Positions 27,041 to 34,613 of a stretch of DNA of 64,000 bases are shown here, one piece after another; position 1 is the first letter of the stretch; each line of letters starts with the position of its first letter. Under the pieces are notes generated by a model that saw nothing but the letters and a program-made list of their open reading frames with translations, had not been told where the DNA came from and did no database searches. The DNA is from Polycyclovorans sp964425915 (GTDB lineage Bacteria > Pseudomonadota > Gammaproteobacteria > Nevskiales > Nevskiaceae): the NCBI GenBank assembly GCA_964425915.1, contig CAYROO010000005.1:1-64000 (forward strand). Reading direction: 5' to 3'. The position numbers were made by a program, and so were the translations under genes.

Positions 27041-27508
27041 ATGCAGCGCCTCTGGTCAATTGCCCTACTCGCCGCGGTGCTTTTTGCGCCGGCAGCCGCA
27101 TCTGCCCGCTCGGTCGAGCTTGCGGTTCAGCTCAAGCGCTACGGTGGCGACGGCGCCTATGTCGCCGTCTACCTCACCGACGCCCAGGGCGTGCATCAGC
27201 GCACGCTTTGGGTTGCAGGGCCCAAGGCCAAATACCGGAAGCATCTGCGCGATTGGTACCGCGCAGGAGGAAGCCGGGAGCCTCTCGATGGCATCAGCGG
27301 CGCCAGCGTGGGTGCCGGAACCACGCTGCGCGTAACCGTCGAAGTGGCCGACACACTGATCGATGCAGGGTTCGACATACATGTCGACACCGCCGTCGAA
27401 GACATGAAAGAGAATCCGTCCGAGGTGGTGGCGCCGCTCACCTCCGCAGGATCGGGCAAGCCCTTTGCGGGGCGCGGATACGTCAAGACCTTCACCTACA
27501 CGCTGTAA
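27041..27508 (+). CDS. DUF2271 exported protein
   Basis: A 155-residue protein with a cleavable signal (LLAAVLFAPAAASA). The DUF2271 hallmarks are LKRYGGDGAYVAVYLTDAQG, TLWVAGPKAKY, DGISGASVGAGTTLRV and the ending FAGRGYVKTFTYTL. DUF2271 genes usually neighbour PepSY-TM flavoreductases and ApbE-type FMN transferases; here the flavoreductase follows by 16 bp, but no apbE lies in view. Biochemical function is unknown. Confidence 0.85.
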   Translation: MQRLWSIALLAAVLFAPAAASARSVELAVQLKRYGGDGAYVAVYLTDAQGVHQRTLWVAGPKAKYRKHLRDWYRAGGSREPLDGISGASVGAGTTLRVTVEVADTLIDAGFDIHVDTAVEDMKENPSEVVAPLTSAGSGKPFAGRGYVKTFTYTL

Positions 27509-27524
27509 CGGCCTGGGTTTGACC

Positions 27525-29750
27525 ATGCTGCGCAGGCTGCACGCGATACCAGGGCTGGTGGCGGGCGTGCTGCTCGTTGTGGTCGCGCTTTCTGGGGCCA
27601 TGCTGTCGGTTTTTCCCCCACTCGAACGCGCGGGTGTAGCCGCCAGCGACCTGAGTGTCGCCACCCTCGCCAGCCGCGTCAGCGCGCGCCTCCCTGCGGT
27701 GGAGACGATCATGCGCCGTCCCTCGGGGCTGATCGTCGCCTACCATCTCGATGGCGACGAGCCGCGCGCATCGGTGGTCGATCCGGCCACCGGCGAAGCG
27801 CTCGCGCCGTGGCAGCCGTCCGCCGCGCAGCGCTGGCTGCGACATCTTCATCGCTCACTCCTGTTATCCGGCGATGGCGGGCGCGTCGCAGTGGGCATCG
27901 CAGCGGTCTTGCTGGTGTTGATCGTGCTGTCTGGTCTGCCATTGCTGGCGCGACGGATGGGCGGATGGCGGCGGTTGTTGGGCCCGGTACGCGGTGACAC
28001 CGCCCAGCGCCTGCACAACCAGATCGCGCGTGCGGTGCTGGTCGGGCTCCTGCTGTCGGCCGCGACCGGCACTGTGATGTCGCTCACCACCTTCGGCCTG
28101 CTCCCGGAAGCGGACGGCGCCGAGGCCTACTTCGAGGTTTCGCCCCGTGGTGCGCCATCGCTGCCCCTGCAACAGATGGCCGCATTGCGCGGGGTCAAGG
28201 TATCGCAGCTGCGGCAGCTCAAGTTTGCGCAAGCGGGCGACCCGGCCGATGTCATCGAGCTGGACACGGTCGAGGGAATCGGTATGGTCGATCCGGCTAC
28301 CGGCGTCTGGCTCATGTGGCAACCGATGGAGCGCTGGCAGCAGCTGCCTGCAATGGTGCAGATGCTGCATACCGGAGAGGGCCTGTGGTGGCTCGGTCTG
28401 CTGCTCGGGGTCACCTCGCTGTCGGTGCCGCAGCTGGCCGTAACCGGTGTCGTTCTGTGGTGGCAGCGGCGCCGGCGTCAGCCGCGCATCCCCGATAATG
28501 CGGTCTGGCGCCAGGCCGACACGCTGCTGCTGGTAGGCAGCGAGGGCAACACCACCTGGGGCTTCGCGATCGCACTGCACACAGCGCTGGTCAACGCCGG
28601 GCGTCGCGTGCACACGATGCCGATGAACGACATCGCCACGCTGCCACCCGAGATACGGCAGGTGCTGGTGTTGACAGCGACCTACGGCGACGGCGCGGCG
28701 CCGGAAAGCGCGAACCGATTTCTTCATCGCCTGGCCCATCTACCGACGCCGCCCGGTCTCGCCTTTGCCGTCCTCGGATTCGGCGATCGCCAGTTCACCC
28801 AGTTCTGTGGGTACGCCGGGCAGGTACACGCGGCGCTGGTGGCGCATGGGCTTCGGGCGCTGGGTGCATTGGGGACCGTCGATCGGCAGTCCGAGCCGGA
28901 GTTCCGGCAATGGTGCGAATGGCTCGGTCGCGCACTCGACCTCAAGCTGGATGTACGCTACCAGCCACGGTTACCAGACACCACCAAGCTCGCGCTGGTT
29001 TCACGAACCGACTATGGCGCCGACCGACATAGGCGTACCGCAATACTGCGCCTGGTGGCGTCACCGCCAACGAAGCCTCGGCTGCGGGGGTGGCTGTGGC
29101 GGCTGTGCCAGGGCGCGCGGCTGCCGCACTTCGAGACCGGTGATCTACTAGGCGTGGTGACCCCGGATGCGGCACCTCGCTATTACTCGCTGGTGAGTGC
29201 GTCCAGTGATGGCATCGTGGAAATATGCGTGCGTCGGCAACCGGGCGGTCGATGCTCAACCTGGCTCACCGATCTGCAGCCTGGAGACACGATCGATGCC
29301 TTCGTCAAATCCCATGAAAGCTTCAGGCTCAGCCGCGGTGTCGCCCCTGTGATCCTGATCGGCGCCGGCACCGGGATCGGTCCGCTGGTCGGCTTCATCC
29401 GGCACAACGCGAGCAGGCGTCCGATGCACCTGTATTTCGGTGCGCGCAGTGAGGACGACGGTTTTTTGTATGCCGACGAGCTCAAGCAGCGCATCCATGA
29501 AGGTCGGCTACGCACCTTGACCACCGCGTTCTCGCGCGCTACGCCGCGCGCCTATGTGCAGGACCGGCTGCTCGCCGAGGCCCCAGGTTTGCGCGAGCTT
29601 GTGGCGCAGGGGGCCGACATCAGGGTTTGTGGCGGACGCATGATGGCGGAGGGCGTAGCAAACGCCTGGGACACGATTCTCGCCGCCGCAGCGCTGTCCG
29701 TCGCACAACTCAGATTGCAAGGACGCTATGTCGAAGACGTCTACGCCTAA
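27525..29750 (+). CDS. PepSY-TM / flavodoxin / NADPH-flavin reductase fusion
   Basis: A 741-residue inner-membrane electron-transfer protein. Residues 1 to about 340 form a PepSY-TM region with four to five helices and conserved histidines (WLRHLHRSLLLSGDGG, RLHNQIARAVLVG). A flavodoxin domain follows (LLVGSEGNTTWGFAIALH, TATYGDGAAPE, LGFGDRQF). The C-terminal third is a ferredoxin-reductase-like FAD/NADPH module (RYYSLVSAS, LIGAGTGIGPLVGFIRH, YFGARSEDD, VCGGRMMAEGV). It resembles a sulfite-reductase flavoprotein joined to a membrane anchor and likely moves electrons from NADPH to a periplasmic or haem/iron acceptor. ATG 27525 lies 16 bp after the DUF2271 stop. Confidence 0.88.
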   Translation: MLRRLHAIPGLVAGVLLVVVALSGAMLSVFPPLERAGVAASDLSVATLASRVSARLPAVETIMRRPSGLIVAYHLDGDEPRASVVDPATGEALAPWQPSAAQRWLRHLHRSLLLSGDGGRVAVGIAAVLLVLIVLSGLPLLARRMGGWRRLLGPVRGDTAQRLHNQIARAVLVGLLLSAATGTVMSLTTFGLLPEADGAEAYFEVSPRGAPSLPLQQMAALRGVKVSQLRQLKFAQAGDPADVIELDTVEGIGMVDPATGVWLMWQPMERWQQLPAMVQMLHTGEGLWWLGLLLGVTSLSVPQLAVTGVVLWWQRRRRQPRIPDNAVWRQADTLLLVGSEGNTTWGFAIALHTALVNAGRRVHTMPMNDIATLPPEIRQVLVLTATYGDGAAPESANRFLHRLAHLPTPPGLAFAVLGFGDRQFTQFCGYAGQVHAALVAHGLRALGALGTVDRQSEPEFRQWCEWLGRALDLKLDVRYQPRLPDTTKLALVSRTDYGADRHRRTAILRLVASPPTKPRLRGWLWRLCQGARLPHFETGDLLGVVTPDAAPRYYSLVSASSDGIVEICVRRQPGGRCSTWLTDLQPGDTIDAFVKSHESFRLSRGVAPVILIGAGTGIGPLVGFIRHNASRRPMHLYFGARSEDDGFLYADELKQRIHEGRLRTLTTAFSRATPRAYVQDRLLAEAPGLRELVAQGADIRVCGGRMMAEGVANAWDTILAAAALSVAQLRLQGRYVEDVYA

Positions 29751-29820
29751 GCGCCCCAGGATCGGCATGCCAACGCCCAACATTCCGATCATCCGCCGCC
29801 CCGAGACACGCGTGCGGCGG

Positions 29821-29874
29821 TGGTGGGCCCACCAGGACTCGAACCTGGAACCAAAAGATTATGAGTCGGCTGCT
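29821..29874 (-). other. attL: displaced 3' half of a CAU tRNA gene
   Basis: On the minus strand this reads from the anticodon loop (GACTCATAATC) through the T arm (CCAGG-TTCGAGT-CCTGG) and acceptor strand TGGGCCC to an encoded CCA at 29821-29823. Upstream of the anticodon stem the sequence is unrelated to a tRNA. The 3' anticodon-stem strand TCTTT pairs with GAAGA of the orphan 5' half at 46164-46204, showing that the two pieces were one gene. Confidence 0.85.
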
Positions 29875-29921
29875 AATGTACTAACGTGTTGATTGGTAAC
29901 GAAATGTTATGTCAGGCTGCG

Positions 29922-30338
29922 TCAGCTGGAATCATCATTTTTCAATAGGTTGCGTTCGGCAACATCAGCCTTCGGCACCCTCTGTTTGTACCGCAGATGT
30001 ACCGTTCTGAACCAGCGTTCCACGCCTTCAATGCTCGCGCCCAATAGGCGTTGTCCCAGCGACTCCTCGGCGATCGTGCCGTTCTCGCTCCAGCCTCTAA
30101 CCGCTCGGCCTGTCGCGATCCCAACACCGACAACAATTGACCAAGCCACCAGGGTGTAGGCATCTTCGCCAGCCACCGCTAACCAGAGAACAATCAGGCC
30201 AAGTATGCAGGCGGTGCCTACTCTGACCCGATTCCAAGGCTCCTCGGGGTCTGGTGATCTCAGAATCCCCATGGCCATTGCACGTAACGCTGGTAGGAGC
30301 TTCCCGTCGCGTATGGTTTGCAGGCGAGTTGTCGTCAT
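29922..30338 (-). CDS. Hypothetical membrane protein
   Basis: A 138-residue protein with two central hydrophobic segments (ACILGLIVLWLAVAG and LVAWSIVVGVGIATG) flanked by charged cytoplasmic ends. It starts 7 bp after the stop codon of the repressor gene, so it is cotranscribed with it. I do not recognise a family. Such co-encoded membrane proteins in mobile elements can act in exclusion or abortive infection, but nothing in the sequence shows this. Confidence 0.55.
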   Translation of the reverse strand: MTTTRLQTIRDGKLLPALRAMAMGILRSPDPEEPWNRVRVGTACILGLIVLWLAVAGEDAYTLVAWSIVVGVGIATGRAVRGWSENGTIAEESLGQRLLGASIEGVERWFRTVHLRYKQRVPKADVAERNLLKNDDSS

Positions 30339-30345
30339 GTCCCGT

Positions 30346-30771
30346 TCAAGCTGCCGCCAAGCGAAGCAAAGTGGTGGCCTCAGCGCGAGCGCGACCCTCG
30401 TCGGCATCAAGCTCGACAGCGCGCATCACAAGCTCACCTAGGACCTCTGCACGCTTCTTTGAGGTGAGCCGCAGCTTCAGTGCAGCCGATGCGTCATCTA
30501 GCGCTATGGATGCAGTGGCGATCACAGACCGATAGTCCGGCACTTTCTTGGGGCCAACACCGGTGAGCAGCCAAGCTGGGGAAAAGCCGTCAGCGGTGAG
30601 GGCCAAGATCACTCCCACCGAGGCATCCCGGTCTCCGGATTCGTAGTTGCGGTAGGTCTGATAGTGCAACCCGAGTCGCGATGCGAATTCGGGCTGAGTC
30701 AATCCGAGCAACTCACGCACCTGCTTCAGGCGGCTTCCGATACTTCTTGCATCTGGAGATGATACAGACAT
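30346..30771 (-). CDS. XRE-family phage-type repressor
   Basis: A 141-residue DNA-binding protein with an N-terminal HTH (IGSRLKQVRELLGLTQPEFA then SRLGLHYQTYRNYESGDRDA), as in CI/Cro-type regulators. The C-terminal helical part (residues 80-141) has no LexA-like peptidase residues, so RecA-triggered self-cleavage is unlikely. It is divergent from the AlpA-like/initiator genes and probably keeps them silent. ATG 30771 is preferred; 30807 is also in frame. Confidence 0.8.
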   Translation of the reverse strand: MSVSSPDARSIGSRLKQVRELLGLTQPEFASRLGLHYQTYRNYESGDRDASVGVILALTADGFSPAWLLTGVGPKKVPDYRSVIATASIALDDASAALKLRLTSKKRAEVLGELVMRAVELDADEGRARAEATTLLRLAAA

Positions 30772-30809
30772 ATATTTACGTACACGTTCGTATAAGGATG
30801 TATGCATCC
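30772..30809. promoter_or_regulatory. Divergent operator/promoter region of the replication module
   Basis: The 38-bp gap between the divergent repressor and AlpA-like starts is AT-rich and contains an imperfect dyad around ACGTACACGT with flanking TACG/CGTA half-sites. Both promoters and the repressor sites must overlap here; exact boxes are not resolvable by eye. Confidence 0.4.
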
Positions 30810-31040
30810 ATGTCTGATCCTACCATGCAAGTCCCTGTGCTGATGACGCTTGATCAGGTGGCTGAGCTGCTTCATCGAAACCCCGCGGCCTTGAGGACAG
30901 CGATGTCCAGTGGATCCGACGGCTTCGCCCGCCGACTTCGTGAAACGAAGTTCAAGATCGGCAAGAGAGTCTACTGGCGGGCTCAAACCATAAGCGGGTT
31001 GATCGATGAGGCAGCCGACGCAGCCCAACTAGGGCCATGA
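30810..31040 (+). CDS. Small AlpA/excisionase-like DNA-binding protein
   Basis: A 76-residue protein whose middle (MTLDQVAELLHRNPAALRTAM ... FKIGKRVYWRAQTISGLID) looks like the MerR-type winged helix of AlpA/excisionase proteins. AAGGA lies 11 bp upstream of the ATG; ATG 30798 is another choice. It is the first gene right of the repressor and may act as excisionase or as activator of the element. The stop is 3 bp before the initiator gene. Confidence 0.6.
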   Translation: MSDPTMQVPVLMTLDQVAELLHRNPAALRTAMSSGSDGFARRLRETKFKIGKRVYWRAQTISGLIDEAADAAQLGP

Positions 31041-31043
31041 CCG

Positions 31044-31706
31044 ATGTCTGTGTTCGCATCGGCCTGGGCGTGGGAGCGAAAGCTGCCGACGGCCACCCAG
31101 AAACTTATCTTGCTGGCTTGTGCAGATGCCGCGGACGACAACGGTGTGTTCTGGTTGCGCCAGAAAAGAATCGCCACAAAGTGTGGGACCTGCGCCAAGA
31201 CGGTCCAGCGCACACTCCGTGATTTTGAAAGGTCAGGGCTCTTGACCAAGTCCGAGCGTTTTCGCGAGGACGGCGGTCGGTCGAGCAACAAGTACACACT
31301 CCTGCTGCCGACGCCGTCGACCCTCAGGACAAACAGTCCCGAGGAGGCTGGGGACAGCAAGTCCCTAGGGGGCAAAAGTCCTGGGGGCACGGACACCCAA
31401 GTGTCCAAGGGGGCCTGGACATCTGGATGTCCTGGGGGGCAGGACATAGCTATGTCCCAACAGGAACCACCACCCAACCCCAACCCTGATCCACAAAAAA
31501 GAACCACCACTATGAGGGCTGTGGATAAGCAGCTGTCGGCAATTGAGCAGCGATCGTTGTTAAGCGTGACGGCCGGTCTCGCACCTGGTGAGCGCGAAGC
31601 GCTCTTCTCGCAGCTGAGCAAAAAGCTGTCAGCGGGAGAGGTAAGGGCGCCGGTGGCCTGGGTGACGGCCGCCGTATCAAGAATCAACGGTAGGGGAGGT
31701 GTGTAG
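31044..31706 (+). CDS. Helix-turn-helix replication initiator (lambda O-like) with internal origin
   Basis: A 220-residue protein with an N-terminal winged HTH (TATQKLILLACADAADDNG, RQKRIATKCGTCAKTVQRTL, RDFERSGLLTKSERF) of the type found in phage/plasmid replication proteins. Residues about 95-150 form a low-complexity Gly/Pro/Ser linker. The C-terminal helical domain may contact a host helicase or its loader. The linker DNA holds a row of palindromic iterons followed by a DnaA box, as in phage lambda gene O. Its TAG stop overlaps the GTG of the next gene by one base. Confidence 0.65.
   Translation: MSVFASAWAWERKLPTATQKLILLACADAADDNGVFWLRQKRIATKCGTCAKTVQRTLRDFERSGLLTKSERFREDGGRSSNKYTLLLPTPSTLRTNSPEEAGDSKSLGGKSPGGTDTQVSKGAWTSGCPGGQDIAMSQQEPPPNPNPDPQKRTTTMRAVDKQLSAIEQRSLLSVTAGLAPGEREALFSQLSKKLSAGEVRAPVAWVTAAVSRINGRGGV
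31327..31457 (+). repeat. Palindromic iterons: candidate replication origin
   Basis: Five GGAC...GTCC dyads occur at 31327-31339, 31352-31364, 31391-31406, 31417-31432 and 31442-31457, plus a half-copy (GTCC) at 31379-31382. GTCC recurs every 24-26 bp, apart from the half-copy at 18 bp. Four copies are followed by a GGGGGC-type tail. The dyads improve to the right: GGACAC/GTGTCC, GGACAT/ATGTCC and finally a perfect 16-bp palindrome. They lie within the linker part of the initiator gene. Confidence 0.72.
31520..31528 (-). promoter_or_regulatory. Perfect DnaA box
   Basis: TGTGGATAA is the exact complement of the R1-type DnaA box TTATCCACA. It lies 63 bp right of the last iteron, with an A-rich patch (31494-31502) between them, which fits an iteron-type origin with DnaA assistance. 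Confidence 0.65.
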
Positions 31707-32071
31707 TGGCCAAAAGCACGAGTCGACTCAACAAAATCACCATCCATCTGCGGGTCGATGAGCTATACGCCGTGAATCGCTATGCACAGCAGCTCGACAT
31801 CTCCCGCGGTAAGGCTACAAGGATCCTTTTCACGCGCGGGCTCACTTCATTGACAGAAGGTGCCCCTGTGTTGGAGGCGCTGGACCAGCTGGGCCGCGAT
31901 ATCGAGTCTCGAGAATGGGAGCAAATCGGGTTGATGGTGGAGGCGGTGATTGCCCTGCGCTACCTGGCCGACGCGAGCAAACCTGGGATGGCCCTGAAAC
32001 TCCGGGAGTTCACGAAGGAGGCGGTTGCTAACATCAAGGAGAAGGTCAAACGGAACAATACGATCTTCTGA
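31706..32071 (+). CDS. Ribbon-helix-helix-like DNA-binding protein
   Basis: A 121-residue protein with an N-terminal strand and helices suggestive of an RHH fold (NKITIHLRVDELYAVNRYAQ, LDISRGKATRILFTRGLTSL) and a helical tail. It is coupled to the initiator by a one-base overlap (TAGTG). It may be a copy-control or partition/mobilisation accessory (MobC-like); the sequence does not decide. A 20-bp palindrome begins 8 bp after its stop. Confidence 0.55.
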   Translation: MAKSTSRLNKITIHLRVDELYAVNRYAQQLDISRGKATRILFTRGLTSLTEGAPVLEALDQLGRDIESREWEQIGLMVEAVIALRYLADASKPGMALKLREFTKEAVANIKEKVKRNNTIF

Positions 32072-32078
32072 GTAAAGG

Positions 32079-32098
32079 GACTTTCGCATGCGAAAGTC
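32079..32098. repeat. 20-bp palindrome, copy 1 of 3
   Basis: GACTTTCGCATGCGAAAGTC is a perfect palindrome that also occurs at 34418-34437 and 37471-37490. This copy lies between the RHH gene and the fic remnant. There is no following T-run. Confidence 0.9.
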
Positions 32099-32118
32099 GC
32101 AGTGCGAGGCAGGCTGCC

Positions 32119-32472
32119 CTAAGCAAGGGGCGCTAAACGCTCCGCCATGACGTCGACACCGTTGCTGCGCCAGCGTCCCGCGTCAGCCACCAACCCGGTC
32201 ATCAAGAGCTGATGCGCGGCCAGCAAGTCGGCCTGCCCATTCGGCTGCCACTGCGGCATCTGCTCGTGGGCCTTCAGCGCATTGCTCGCCTCCTGAATCT
32301 CGCGGGCCGGCGCCATCACCAGCTTGCCCTCCAGAATCGCCATGATCTGAGCTGCGCTCAGCGTGTTGCCCTCGATGGCCAACGAGCACTGGATGGTGCG
32401 GATGCGGTTGATGCGGCATAGCCACAAATCCAGCTCGATGCTCAAGGGCACCGAGTGCCCCGTCCCACCCAT
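32119..32472 (-). pseudogene. fic remnant (N-terminal part only)
   Basis: The 117-codon frame matches the N-terminal part of Fic-domain proteins: an inhibitory-helix-like motif SLAIEGNTLSAAQIMAILEG, then EIQEASNALKAHE and AAHQLLMTGLVADAGRWRSN. It stops before the catalytic HPFxxGNGR motif, so no AMP-transfer activity is possible. It lies downstream of the AlbA_2 gene, where type I restriction loci often carry a fic gene, and is best read as part of the same collapsed operon. Confidence 0.72.
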
Positions 32473-32598
32473 TCACCGATCTGCGTCACGAGGTTCACTA
32501 TGGCGGGGGTGAGGGTGCAGGGTGGCTGTTAAGGCTTCATCACCCGGATGCACCGTCCGCAGCGAACTGCTCTACCGGAGCAAAGGGTCTGACAAGGA

Positions 32599-32683
32599 AA
32601 GCCTTAAATAAATATGCCAATGTTTTCGTTGGATTTTTCGGCATGGATGTGCTTCCGACCACGTTGACCGTTAAATAAGGCTT
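32599..32683. repeat. Nested inverted repeat downstream of the AlbA_2 gene
   Basis: The outer arms AAGCCTTA (32599-32606) and TAAGGCTT (32676-32683) are perfect complements. Inside lie further pairs ATGCC/GGCAT and CCAA/TTGG, giving an 85-bp imperfect hairpin that reaches the stop codon of the AlbA_2 gene. It could act as an mRNA 3' structure or be a small insertion remnant. The rest of 32473-32681 shows no gene. Confidence 0.4.
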
Positions 32684-34088
32684 AGGCCCAGAACGGCAGG
32701 TAGCGTGCAAACTTGCGTGACTTGCCCATCGACTCATCCGACTTGATCAGCTGGGCATCAATGGTTGCCGCGATGATCTGGGAGGCGAGCGCCGCTTTGT
32801 CTTCTCCGAGTCGAAAGCGCTCCCTCAACGACTGGTTGGTCATCTTCTCTGACATGACCCATTTCAGAGCGCAGTGCTGATAGCAGGCGCGTACCCGGTC
32901 ATTGCGGTCCATTTCTTCGAAGGGCTTCAGACCGTAAAGCGTGACAACCGTACGACGATGGGCTGCATGGAAGTCGGGCGCTGGTAGTTGGTAGAACTCG
33001 GCGGCTTGGATCACCCGATCGATGCCGCTGCTCTTCTCCTCGCAGATGCCGAAGCGACGCATCAGGTCGGCCAGGCGCTCGTTACGCGATTGGTAGCCGT
33101 CGATGAACCGTTCCACTGGGACGATCGGTTCGCCGGGATTGGAGAATTCCAGGCGATTGGCATAGATCTCGATCATCACCGAAGCACCCCCGATGCGGAA
33201 ATCCTGATGGATAAGGGTGTTGGCAGTTAGCTCACGAACCACTACCTCGGGCACTAGCTTGACCGCTTTGCGCAGGGCATCTTCGATCACCTCATTCTGT
33301 GGCAACTGATTCATCACGAACTGCACCAAGCCCTGAAAGCCTACGGCGTACCCCTTGTTGCCGGTCTGATCCAGGCGAGTCTCCAGCTTGTTGGTCCCCG
33401 AGTAGACCACCACGCGCGGCGCCTTGCGTGCTAGGTCTGGAAAGTCCTCTAGTCGGCGTGCCAGCAGCAGCGCGCCCAACCGGCGCACGGCGAGGGTGCT
33501 GCCCAGATCGTCAATTAACCGCTCGCGCAGCAGGCGGTCGATGACGCCGCTTTGGTCGGTGGGATACGGCAGCTTCAGCAGCTCGAAGAAAGTCTGCACG
33601 TCAAGCAGTTCCACCACCTGCTGTGCATCTACGCCGGTCGTGGAGTGTTCCTCCAGCCAGTCCGGTTCGCCCTCGGCGAAGATGCGCCGCAACTGATCCT
33701 CGCCCATCGGCACCAACGCCTCGCCAGCACGCATCAGATACTTGCCGTCGAGGTGATACGCCGTGCCGCGCGGACGCGAGGGAATGTGGAATATGACCAC
33801 ACGGCCATCCGGGTGCGTGACAGCTTCGATATCGACGCGGAAGCCGATGGCATGGAACAAATCCTGTGCGGTTTTGATCGTGTCGGGGAAAGCTTGGCTA
33901 CTCACGACCGGTCGTGGCGGCTTGTCAGCGATTCCGAGCAACAAGGTGCCGCCGCCCTCGTTGGCTAGCGCAACGCAATACTGCTGCAGTCTCGTGAAGT
34001 CGAATTGGCTCTTGGCCTCCTTAAACTCCAGCCGCTGGTGCTCGGAGGGCGCCTGACGCCAGAGGTCGATCTGCTCGGATGTCGTCAT
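32682..34088 (-). CDS. AlbA_2 (Schlafen-like) ATP-binding protein
   Basis: A 468-residue protein of the type often found inside type I restriction loci. The N-terminal AlbA_2 domain (about residues 15-125: EHQRLEFKEAKSQFDFTRLQ, ALANEGGGTLLLGIAD) is related to the Schlafen core. The middle has a GHKL-type ATPase region with the N box RELTANTLIHQDF (near residue 290) and a GICEEKSSGIDRV loop. A winged-helix end follows. It is intact although hsdM/hsdS and fic around it are wrecked. Its ATG overlaps the remnant stop by ATGA. Confidence 0.82.
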   Translation of the reverse strand: MTTSEQIDLWRQAPSEHQRLEFKEAKSQFDFTRLQQYCVALANEGGGTLLLGIADKPPRPVVSSQAFPDTIKTAQDLFHAIGFRVDIEAVTHPDGRVVIFHIPSRPRGTAYHLDGKYLMRAGEALVPMGEDQLRRIFAEGEPDWLEEHSTTGVDAQQVVELLDVQTFFELLKLPYPTDQSGVIDRLLRERLIDDLGSTLAVRRLGALLLARRLEDFPDLARKAPRVVVYSGTNKLETRLDQTGNKGYAVGFQGLVQFVMNQLPQNEVIEDALRKAVKLVPEVVVRELTANTLIHQDFRIGGASVMIEIYANRLEFSNPGEPIVPVERFIDGYQSRNERLADLMRRFGICEEKSSGIDRVIQAAEFYQLPAPDFHAAHRRTVVTLYGLKPFEEMDRNDRVRACYQHCALKWVMSEKMTNQSLRERFRLGEDKAALASQIIAATIDAQLIKSDESMGKSRKFARYLPFWA

Positions 34089-34357
34089 GTCGCACGCTCT
34101 ATAAACTTGTCTGCATCGGCAATACGCAGCTCGCCGAAGATCAGTCGGGGCAGCAGGGTGTCGCGGAGTTTGTCGAGGGTGGCGTTGACCTTGAGGTGCG
34201 ACCAGCGGCCCTCCCTGGGCACCCAGAAGATGTTGTCGGCCAGGTATTCGTCCTTGTCCTCGGCGGCCTGCGGGTCTTCGCCCAGCAGCGCGGCGTGGCG
34301 GGCCTCGAAGCCGAGGCTGGCGCTTTGTTTATTGCTTGCTGTGTTGCTCTGGGCCAT
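34085..34357 (-). pseudogene. hsdM-hsdS fusion remnant of a type I restriction system
   Basis: A 90-codon frame made of three pieces. It begins like HsdM (MAQSNTASNKQ, SLGFEA), jumps within a repeated FEA to the later HsdM block (ARHAALLGEDPQAAEDKDEY, NIFWVPREGRWSHLKVNA), then continues as the C-terminal end of HsdS (LDKLRDTLLPRLIFGELRIA). Two in-frame deletions thus removed nearly all of hsdM and hsdS. No methylase motifs (DPxxGSGG, NPPY) and no hsdR remain in the window. The peptide cannot methylate DNA. Confidence 0.75.
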
Positions 34358-34417
34358 GTGTGACAGCCGCTCCCCTGATTGTTTGCAGATCGACCTGGTT
34401 GATGACGCTGTGCCTCG

Positions 34418-34437
34418 GACTTTCGCATGCGAAAGTC
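34418..34437. repeat. 20-bp palindrome, copy 2 of 3
   Basis: Same GACTTTCGCATGCGAAAGTC palindrome; here it extends to 24 bp of perfect symmetry (34416-34439). It separates the VbhA-like gene from the hsdM/S remnant. Confidence 0.9.
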
Positions 34438-34445
34438 CGCAGCCC

Positions 34446-34613
34446 CTATGGCTTGTCTTGATGATGCGCGATGAGGGCGGCTACCGCCTCATCGACGCTG
34501 ATGCGGCCTTCGATGAGGGCGATGTCGAGTTCGCGGGTGAGGGCGGAGGCGGGCGGTAGCCCTTCAAGATCACAGTGGCGGTCGGCCTGTTGCAGGGCTT
34601 CTTGCAGCGTCAT
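34446..34613 (-). CDS. Small VbhA-like antitoxin candidate
   Basis: A 55-residue protein with an ATG overlapping the HTH gene stop (ATGA at 34613-34610). The second half (LTRELDIALIEGRISVDEAV) resembles the VbhA-type motif that blocks Fic toxins through an inhibitory helix. The first half (TLQEALQQADRHC) is helical. The match is short, so the family call is tentative. The fic remnant 2 kb downstream would be a natural former partner. Confidence 0.5.
   Translation of the reverse strand: MTLQEALQQADRHCDLEGLPPASALTRELDIALIEGRISVDEAVAALIAHHQDKP

Noticed and set aside
31327..31457. Regular GTCC repeats considered as a CRISPR array
   Set aside because: Units are short palindromes with similar, not unique, spacers; they lie in an open reading frame with no cas gene nearby, which fits iterons better.
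32079..32098. 20-bp palindrome taken as an intrinsic terminator
   Set aside because: None of the three copies is followed by a T-run on either strand, and they are not always at gene ends.
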